Source: Mactra quadrangularis (taxonomy: Eukaryota > Mollusca > Bivalvia > Venerida > Mactridae). From it: a DNA stretch of 64,000 nucleotides. The stretch is from assembly GCA_025267735.1 (NCBI GenBank), contig CM046301.1, positions 13,204,190 through 13,268,189 on the forward strand, written 5' to 3'. The notes under the pieces were generated by a model. That model did not search any database. It was not told the origin of the DNA and saw only the letters and a list, made by a program, of their open reading frames with translations. The translations under genes and the position numbers were made by a program. Below, piece after piece: positions 56,496 through 64,000 of this stretch. Each line of letters opens with the position of its first letter. Position 1 is the first letter of the stretch.

Positions 56496-59400
56496 ATGAT
56501 TTTTGAAAAAGAGAAAAAATCTTCGTCGGAAATAAAATGTGTTATAGTGGGAGACGGCGGCGTCGGAAAGACGAGTATTTTAATGAGTTATACCGCCGGT
56601 GGAATTATGATGGACTATATTCCGACATGTTTTGATTGTTACACAGGTACGATAAAACAAGCAATTATATTTTTAAATTCATTCATTATTAACATTAATA
56701 ATTAAAAGCACTAATCAAAATATGAAATCTTTGCACTCATCTACTTTATACTTAGTTAACTAAACACGCAGAGCCCTGCTCAATTTAAGATTTACGAGAT
56801 AGAAATAAAAATTTAAAGCCCGGCATTGAATCAAATTACAAAAAGACGTCATATTTGGAATTATTTGTTTTTACTAATCCATACTAATCAATACATTTAC
56901 ATATACTCATAACACATCAACACGCAATTCATACATATATGACTTTACAGACGGTTTACAACATAACATGTAATGTGATAAATTCTAGAATTCTTTTTCT
57001 CGAAAGAATTGCACTCGTTGAAATACCAATTCATTCAACTCATTCCGTATTTGACCGGCTTTTTGGTGTCACATTTTAAATTATAAGTTAAAAATATAAT
57101 TTACAACATAATCTTTATTCGAATCTTTTTACTTTCAGTTGACATGAAATCACAAGATAAGAATTATTCTCTGACATTGATAGACACTGCTGGACAGGTA
57201 AATATATTATTTGTTCTTTATACATGTATATGATTTACAGCTTTAATTTTGAATTTACATGACTTTACTGTGGTTATGTCTAACCCATTCTCGTACCCAG
57301 AGGTTATCAAGATCCTCGATCTACATCGAGAAGCTTGATAGCCTCTGGGTTCGAGAAAATGTCGAACCTAACTTAAGGTTTTCAGCGTATCCGTGTCTAA
57401 ACTGTAAATGAGCGTCTATCGCATTGATCAAAGGAAGACCAAAATGTCCAAAAAGTGGCTTATAAGGTTTTGGAAGGCAGAACTATGTCTGACTAGAGAC
57501 AGTGCAATAAAGAGTTGTGGTCAAGCTCGAGATCACCCGGGGTTTTTATAGGTCGAGGTATAATTACAGTCTTAAACCTTAAAGACCCCAGTTTTTAATA
57601 TGTATATAATATCTATATAAATCAACTTTGGTATTTCAAAACTTTAAATATTGAAACACATCACACAGAATGACTTGTCTTGGAATACCAAGGACTTGTA
57701 GACGAGTTATCTCTTTGTTGCTAGTAGGTGTAATGCATGTATGTAAACTCAAGTACAGTTAAAGTCCAGTGGTGCTTTTCACAAAAACATCTTACGATAG
57801 AATTTATCGCAATTCAAAAGCATGAAACATTCATAATACGGCCATATTTCGACCAATCAATTCCAAATATTATTAAATTATGTAGAATATTGTATACCTT
57901 TTGAATATCATATGATAGTTATGTTTATTATCCTTCTGACTTTGACTATATAATACCTCTGTCATATAAAAACTGACACCGTCGTGTCGTACGTAACGAT
58001 ATGACTTTGCATACCAAACATTGTAAAAATAGCGACCGCAGACTATAGGTGTAAAATATCAGGTCAGTAGTTAAGACTACTGTGTCCACACGAGAATGAA
58101 TTATTGAGATATTTTAACTTAATGAAAAGTGCATATTGTTGTAGGCAAGCATATTCACTTGTTTACATACAGGAGCCAAGCTTGGTCCAATCCATCTTAG
58201 ATATTGTTTTTCTGATTCCCAGTCGTACTTTGACAGGTAAAAGTACGTCAGGCAAAGCAGAATAATGGCGGCGTTTGATGCATTGTACACTATATCGGAT
58301 GATTCTGTTTTCAAACGAACATCTATCATCATATAGGCTTAAATCAAAGTTTAGAACACATGTCCATTCTTCAGCTAAACTACTTATAGCCAAACGATTT
58401 CCTCTAAAACCAATAGCAACTACGGAAGACAGATCAAAATCTTTACGGAAAAGACGCTGAGTAATCACCACTGAACACATTAAAGCAAAAGACCACAAAT
58501 AGTCCTCGTCTGTTATGATTTACAATTTCTGTATTTCATTGACGCTTTTATCACATTTCACGGTTATTAATTCATCAGATATACACAGATACCAATTTCA
58601 ATAGAATTCACTGGGTTTAACTTTTCCGCCCAAACTCAGTTTGCATTGCTTTAAAATAAACATATACTGGGTTTAATTGCATTGTCATTGTGCATATTAA
58701 TAATATCATTTTAATATATGTGTATTATTAACAAGGAGTGAGTGATAAATCGACAGATTATATTACATAAAAGAATTCTAGGCGAGGCAAGTGAACGAAT
58801 TTTGTTACATGTTTTGTGGGAAATATGTAATAGTCATTCACTACACAATAATTATACACCTTATTTAATCAATATAAAGCAAGCTATGAAATGCAACATC
58901 GAATAATAAACCCATCAGTTTTTTTGAAAAAGACTGAGAGATGGTACGACAGTCCTCTAAACTCGTTTGCAAAATGCGTTTCTCCAATCTTCAAGTGAAT
59001 ATTCCGATTTCAACGTAGATAAAACCCGTGTCACACGATCCTACAAGCAAACTGGCGCTGGTTGAAGATAAAATCCGTGTCACTCGACCCTACAAGCAAA
59101 CTGGCGCTGGTTGTAGATAAAATCCGTGCCACACGACCCTAAAAGCAAGCCGGCGCTAGTTGTCTAGCGAACAATTCATCAGCTATTTTATCAAAATGTC
59201 CTAAAGATATGTTGAGTCTGATACTGAAAACAAAATACATTATTAAGTGACACGTATGTTTATCAAAGTACAATCCGTGTCCCCGCTAGTTAAAACGAGC
59301 TTTAATGAATTAATGATATTAATTAGACATACGAACAAAGCGAGTATTAATTACTTAAATTATGACGTTTTGTATTTGTGTTTATTTCGTACTTGGTTGC

Positions 59401-60282
59401 CAGCACAATGTCCTGACCATCTACTGTTCTGGTCATTCAACCTACATAACTTCATTTGAAATTAATTTTTACCCTGAGATTTTGTTACTGACGTATACAT
59501 ACACATGAAATTGCTTCGCTAGGGACAATTATCGCGCTATCCATAGACAAAACAAACCAGGAGTGCTTGACCTGAAAAAAATAATTTAAAGGGAAAACAT
59601 GGACTAAAATTTTCATATTATATTTTTCTCACATGCAGAGATACATGCATTCTCGTTCCTTGAGGTTATCAAGATTCTCGATCTAACTATTGAGAATCCT
59701 ACTAGACTCTGGGTACGAGAATGAGATACATGTAGACTTAACGATTAGTGACACCGATGCATGGTCCAAAATATAAAAAAAATGATACTTATTTATTTCT
59801 ATTTGCAGGAAACTTACGATCGTCTGCGAACTTTGGCCTATTATGACACTGACGTTTTTGTCGTCTGCTTTTCTGTTGCTGACGTAGATTCATTCGAAAA
59901 TGTGAAATCAAAATGGATTCCAGAAATCAAACAATATCGTCCTGACACACCGTACATCATTATTGGAACTCAGATTGATAAACGAGACATGTCATCAGAC
60001 GACACTTTAAATTCGTCTGCTTCATACAGAAGCGCGGATTCAGCCTCAGAACCATGTGTTTCTAGAAGGAAGGCTAAATCATTAGCGAAGAAACTTAATG
60101 CTAAGACTTATTGCGAGTGTTCAGCGTTACGAGGAGAAGGGATCGATGACGTCATATCGTCTGCTTTAGCAACCGCCATCACAGCCGCCTCTAAAAAGAA
60201 GAGTTCACCATTGAAGAGTTTCAAATCATTATTTCATTCCAGATCAAAATGCAAGAGATCAAGACAAAGTGCAACTGGTTGA
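56496..60282 (+). CDS. Divergent Rho-family small GTPase
   Basis: Molecular switch of the Rho/Rac/Cdc42 group. Exons 56496-56646, 57139-57197, 59809-60282 (684 nt, 227 aa; phases agree; introns GT-AG, intron 2 is 2.6 kb). P-loop GDGGVGKT (19-26), switch I YIPTCFDCY (41-49, Thr44), DTAGQE (66-71, catalytic Gln70), TQID (124-127, the Cdc42-like form of TKxD), ECSAL (173-177). The Rho insert is recognisable but unusual: a Ser-rich stretch (about 132-155) takes the place of the usual insert helix. The tail is basic (KKKSSPLKSFKS, RSKCKRSRQSATG) and has no CaaX box, so it is not prenylated in the usual way; Cys218 in the basic tail could be acylated, as in RhoU/RhoV-type proteins (inference). Other oddities: Ile for Trp before DTAGQ, Gly22 for the usual Ala, Cys45 and Cys48 in switch I. 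It is not a clear orthologue of RhoA, Rac1 or Cdc42. Confidence 0.93.
57286..57361. repeat. Short hairpin repeat, copy 7
   Basis: CATTCTCGTACCCAGAGGTT then ATCAAGATCCTCGATC; right ATCGAGAAGCTTGATAGCCT then CTGGGTTCGAGAAAATG. Intron 2 of the Rho gene. Confidence 0.85.
58163..58513 (-). other. Unidentified frame-split coding-like segment
   Basis: The minus strand carries a 111-codon frame (YLWSFALMCSVVITQRLF, then EEWTCVLNFDLSLYDDRC) and, one base over, a second frame with a hydrophobic segment (NAAIILLCLTYFYLSKYDWE, then SEKQYLRWIGPSLAPVCKQ). Together they could be one protein broken by a frameshift near 58310. An acceptor-like AACAG precedes the first frame at about 58513. The family is not recognised. 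It lies antisense in intron 2 of the Rho gene; it may be a relic of a mobile element or a pseudogene. It could also be chance. Confidence 0.25.
59015..59162. repeat. 3 x 49-bp tandem repeat
   Basis: Units start at 59015, 59064 and 59113. Each reads GTAGATAAAACCCGTGTCAC, then ACGATCCTACAAGCAAACTG, then GCGCTGGTT with small changes. GC-richer than its surroundings. Intron 2 of the Rho gene. Confidence 0.85.
59648..59723. repeat. Short hairpin repeat, copy 8
   Basis: Left arm of the first type (GAGGTTATCAAGATTCTCGA), right arm of the second type (GAGAATCCTACTAGACTCTG then GGTACGAGAATG). The arms therefore pair only at their two ends. It lies 85 bp before Rho exon 3. Confidence 0.8.
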
Positions 60283-60634
60283 GCTTTTCTGAAGTCCAAA
60301 CGTGGTTTAAATATTCGTACCAGATGAGCGTACGTTTCTGTTAATGCCAAACAGAGCATTGAGGTGAAATGTCAAACGATTAATATAGGACTTAGTTGTG
60401 CGACATTTGTCCTAACCTGACTAGCACTACCTGTCTTTCATTTATTACGTCAAATGAGATTGTTTTGTTAAGATAATGCCTGATAATGCACGAGATATTA
60501 ACATTATGCCAAACGCTTCAGGCTCCATTAAACGAAATCAAATTTCGTCCAGGGTTATTATTGAAGTCTACATGTTCATGTTGAGTTTTTCTTACTTTAC
60601 AATTACATTTGTATAGTGAACGTGCAATATAAAT

Positions 60635-60640
60635 AATAAA
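60635..60640 (+). terminator. Rho GTPase poly(A) signal
   Basis: AATAAA about 350 nt past the stop codon, followed by a GT-rich stretch (AAGTGATATTTGACTTTATG). First canonical signal after the stop. Confidence 0.6.
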
Positions 60641-61072
60641 AAGTGATATTTGACTTTATGTTTATTATTTTTGTCATAAATACGTCAGTTAAGTGAATTA
60701 TTCACACAATGGCCACAAAATGTCAGCCAATTACATTCAGCATTTATGACACGACAGCTGTGACGCAGTTATAAGCTGCGGTGACCCATAGAAATACCAT
60801 TGACCAGTCGTTGTTTAGTCCAGGGTAATGTCCGGCTTCCTCTGACCTTTAGACAATTGACCCATTGTCAGCTGTCCATGATTTATATAGTTTTTACATA
60901 CAGCAGAATTTTGACATTGTTTATACTAGTTGATGTTATTGTCATTGCTGCGTATGGTAAAAAAATTGACGTGGGGCATTTATTACTCCCTTTCGATTTT
61001 TTCTTCAAATAAATGTAAGTATTACATTTTGATTAACATTGACAACGTGTTGAAGATTGAACAAAATTATAA

Positions 61073-61224
61073 ACAGTGCCCTCCAAAAGTTTGATGACTA
61101 AATCTTGTTTTAGGATACAATGCATATTGAGTTACATGTGAAAAAAGACATGCCATCTGAACACGTTACAGTTAAATCTCTTGCAGTATGCAGATTTGTT
61201 CAAACACTTTTAGAGGGTGCTGTA
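61073..61224. mobile_element. Tc1/mariner-type MITE
   Basis: Left ACAGTGCCCTCCAAAAGTTT then G; right CAAACACTTTTAGAGGGTGC then TGT, flanked by A/T-rich DNA with TA at the right. ACAGTGC termini are typical of Tc1-like elements. Related ends (ACAGTGCCTTCCAAA) occur at about 34853 and 63930. About 150 bp, no coding sequence. Confidence 0.65.
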
Positions 61225-61226
61225 AT

Positions 61227-61290
61227 CATTCTGGTTCCCAGAGTAGGATTCTCGATAGATCGAGAATCTTGATAACCTTGGGGTACATGC
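61227..61290. repeat. Short hairpin repeat, copy 9
   Basis: CATTCTGGTTCCCAGAGTAG then GATTCTCGATAGATCGAGAA and TCTTGATAACCTTGGGGTAC. The centre GATTCTCGAT AG ATCGAGAATC is a perfect short hairpin. Directly abuts the MITE at 61073-61224. Confidence 0.8.
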
Positions 61291-61914
61291 GAACACGCAA
61301 TTTATGTCTATGTGACTAATAACTGAAAACTCGACTTATTTCCTTAAATAAGGCTAACTTAATTTTTATTTTATATTAATACAACACACAACTGTCAATT
61401 AAGAGCGTACATATCAATTTCTTTAACGCTGAACCAATGGCGACTCAAATGGTGACTGCTTCTTCGAAACAGATTTTGAGTGCTTGCAAAATCAACGAGT
61501 ACATAAAGCTAGTAAATCTAACAGTTTAGGTAACTATAGACCCCATAAGTCTGAACAAAAGTTAATACCACCCTGGAAAAAAATGTTTGCTTCACTTCTG
61601 GTAGTGTATCATCGTGATAAATTTCTTATCCAAAATGACCTAAAGAATTTTCAATTTACTAAGGGAAGTAATGCAACCTTTAATACAAATTAAATCTGCC
61701 ACAGTTGTCTTTCCTGAACCATGTAGACAACAAATTTATTTACCCCGACTGTCCCTGTACTGATAACACAATCAAGTGATCTTCAGATGGTCAAAAAGCA
61801 AGTGTTTTCCCCGATTTCTTGCACCAGCCAAAACCAGAAGATTTAAATTAGGCATAAAGTAATTGATCCTTTTATTATTATTATTAAAAAAAACCACATA
61901 AACTTGTAATTTGT

Positions 61915-62110
61915 AATTGTCTACAAGGAGGACTACATCTCCATATACCTTATTTTTAAATGGAGGAAAGTCAACATTATCGTTATTTTTTTCCAAAAGG
62001 GTATAATCAGCCAGGGTGGATTTCAAACCATAGACACTTAGATTTGAAATGTATAACCAGCTTTTACCAGCAACCCCTTCTGGAGACTATAATCTAAATC
62101 GTGTATGTAG
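61915..62110 (-). mobile_element. Degraded family 1 SINE
   Basis: AATTGTCTACAAGGAGGACT, ATCTCCATATACCTTATTTT, AAAGGGTATAATCAGCCAGG and GATTTCAAACC-type B-box remnant follow the order of the family-1 body. No clean head. Confidence 0.45.
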
Positions 62111-62129
62111 CTTACTATGCTGGCAATCT

Positions 62130-62520
62130 GCGTAAACACATATCCAGTAGACCACGGTCGTACTGGATCTGTACTTTTTCCCTTTGAGGTCACGTCGAGA
62201 TGAACTTTGTGTCGACCAATCAATGCGTAGCTTTCATCTAGACGAAAACACTATTAATCACATTTTGATTTCGTAATTTCTATTTTTAGACCAAGTTTTG
62301 CTAACCGCGGTAATATTCACAGGCTGCGATTGGGCGGCTCATTTCAAATTTCGTGACGTAGACGATGTAAACAAGTTACGTATCATAACAATTTCGTCAT
62401 GAATATTATGATGAGAAAAGGTCACCTGAACGTGACCTTATTTGGAAAAGACCAGATCTACATTAGCGAGTATGCGAGCGGTAAAATTGTAGATCGGGTT
62501 TTAATCAGATTGCTATGCTG
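62130..62520 (+). mobile_element. Unsplit copy of the 46140-48690 host element
   Basis: Continuous version: GGTCACGTCGAGATGAACTT, CCAATCAATGCGTAGCTTTC with ATCTAGACGAAAACAC, GACGTAGACGATGTAAACAA with GTTACGTATCATAACAATTT, CGTCATGAATATT, GGTCACCTGAACGTGACC and GGTTTTAATCAGAT. It provides the pre-insertion sequence for the Helitron-like array. No coding sequence. Confidence 0.65.
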
Positions 62521-62529
62521 GTTACCTGG

Positions 62530-64000
62530 GCTAGGCAATAACTTACAAAAATAATAACAAGAATCTACTTTGATTACAAATTATTGATTTATTTTTTGTT
62601 TACAAAAGTACATAAAGGATTTGGATAAATTATTGCACATAAACATTTTGTAAGTTAATCATAATTAATAAAACATGATGACAAAACACATAAACAAAAT
62701 ACAGACATCTAAACAATGGAGACACTAACATATTGAATGTAAAACTACAACCCTATAATTCACAACCAAAAAGAACCATGAATTAAATTAACACAAACAC
62801 TAATATCTGAGACAAAATGGCTAACGCTAGTAAGAATATGATATGTTCAATGCTTAAAGTTTTGAAATTATTGATTACAAGGGATTTTAAATTTTGCCTC
62901 AGAATACTACATGCTAACATTGCATAATAGGTATTATTTAATCTACAATAGGAAAATATTTGCAGAGGGGATATATTGATAGAAAGACAAGCTTTGACTT
63001 TTAAAAAAATACAATGTATATTACAGTCAAATTCTCCATTTAATACCATCAAAATATATGGTCTTAACTGCAAAACAGTCATAATATAGGGACATTTTTT
63101 CTCAAGTTATGCATTTGGGCCTTAATAATCATCAAAACTCCAACAATTATACAATTTTAAAATTGTAAATCCAACAAAGTTAAATTCGGATACAATCTTG
63201 TAAATTATATTAATTTGATGATATAGGATACTTCAATTTAAAAAAAAAATATTTTGGTTTATTGACATGCATCTATATCAAATCATAAAATGCATCAGTA
63301 AATTGGCCCATAAAATATGTCAAAATTTCATATTCCGTGACTTTGTATAGGAAAATGTTAAGTCATGCTCAGATGATGCAAACTTTATGTAAACGACTTG
63401 AATCTAAATTACCCAACAGTTAAAATAGTTTACAATTTGGTGATACATTTTAAATTAACACAGAAAAGAAATGACTTATAACCCAAATGGAATGTAAAAC
63501 ATAATTTTATAAAATTTACGACAGTACAAAGCAAACACATCTTATGTCATGAAATAAGTAGCTTTGTATAATACAGCACTTAAACAATAGTAAAATATTT
63601 AGACAACTTTGTTGTAAATCTTTAGCAAAAATGACAATTGCATCAATTTGTATAGCCAAAAATGGTTTAATAGTGAAAAAATACAGTGTATTTCATTTTT
63701 ATTTTGGGAGTGGATTCAATGCAGAGACATAGATCTAAGTCTTAGATTTAAAGCTACCAAAAAAATATTATTTGTGACATTCCATGTTTTAGTTTTATGT
63801 AGAAAATAAAACTTGTATGGCGAATAAAATGTCTAACATAGCCAATACACTGTTTTCGAGAACATAAAATAGTGATGTATAAAAACAACTACAAGGACAA
63901 AACGACACAACTACATACATGTACTTACAGTGCCTTCCAAAAGTGCTGGACTAATGAAAATTTTAGAAAAACTGATAATGCATACCACAAGCGATTTTAC
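62530..64000. other. Intergenic, no gene recognised
   Basis: Very AT-rich. A 99-codon minus frame at 62783-63082 is hydrophobic, without a domain, and probably chance. The region could be the 3'UTR of a minus-strand gene to the right of the window, but nothing here proves it. An ACAGTGCCTTCCAAAAGTGC motif at about 63930 is a Tc1-type MITE end. Confidence 0.4.

Noticed and set aside
62783..63082. 99-codon hydrophobic minus-strand frame
   Set aside because: Composition follows the AT-rich background and nothing around it supports a gene. It could be part of a 3'UTR.

Overview
The window looks like AT-rich nuclear DNA of a bivalve mollusc, or a close lophotrochozoan relative. The reasons are small exons with GT-AG introns of 0.1 to 12 kb, a dense load of short DNA transposons and tRNA-derived SINEs, and two families of Helitron-derived elements of the 'pearl' type (terminal hairpin, 150-180 bp core repeats, C-rich microsatellite) that are typical of bivalves. 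The phylum is inferred. Gene structures were assembled by hand from splice sites, reading phase and family knowledge.

Four protein genes are supported. (1) The 3' part of ribosomal protein S29 (+, 1407-2202; the 5' exons lie left of the window). (2) A complete LRRC74-like leucine-rich-repeat gene (-, 20623-5041; 13 coding exons, 707 aa). (3) A complete legumain (asparaginyl endopeptidase) gene (-, 52503-30093; 12 exons, 443 aa, all catalytic and pro-domain cysteines present). (4) A divergent Rho-family GTPase (+, 56496-60282; 3 exons, 227 aa, no CaaX box). RPS29 and the LRR gene converge. Legumain and the GTPase diverge from a 4-kb intergenic region that holds a decayed LINE. The four genes show no common pathway; the window is a slice of ordinary gene neighbourhood.

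Most of the sequence is intron or intergenic DNA filled with mobile elements. The 4.9-kb intron 6 of the LRR gene holds a 4.4-kb TIR element studded with a 15-bp motif and carrying a LINE 3' fragment. LRR intron 2 holds a long-TIR Tc1-like element with a cryptic in-frame exon. The 12.3-kb first intron of legumain holds a 160-bp near-perfect palindrome, a 2.8-kb TIR element with its own repeated GGTAACGGAAATTT motif, two Helitron/pearl-type insertions (one with ten 155-bp core repeats), a mariner fragment and a SINE.

The observations most worth following are: a 28-bp minisatellite that has tandemly amplified the 3' splice site of a legumain exon; a scattered family of nine 45-120 bp hairpin repeats; two TIR elements that each carry 8-10 copies of a GGTAACG-core motif; a Helitron-type insertion that ends 12 bp from a legumain splice acceptor; and a nested insertion whose empty site is visible elsewhere in the window.
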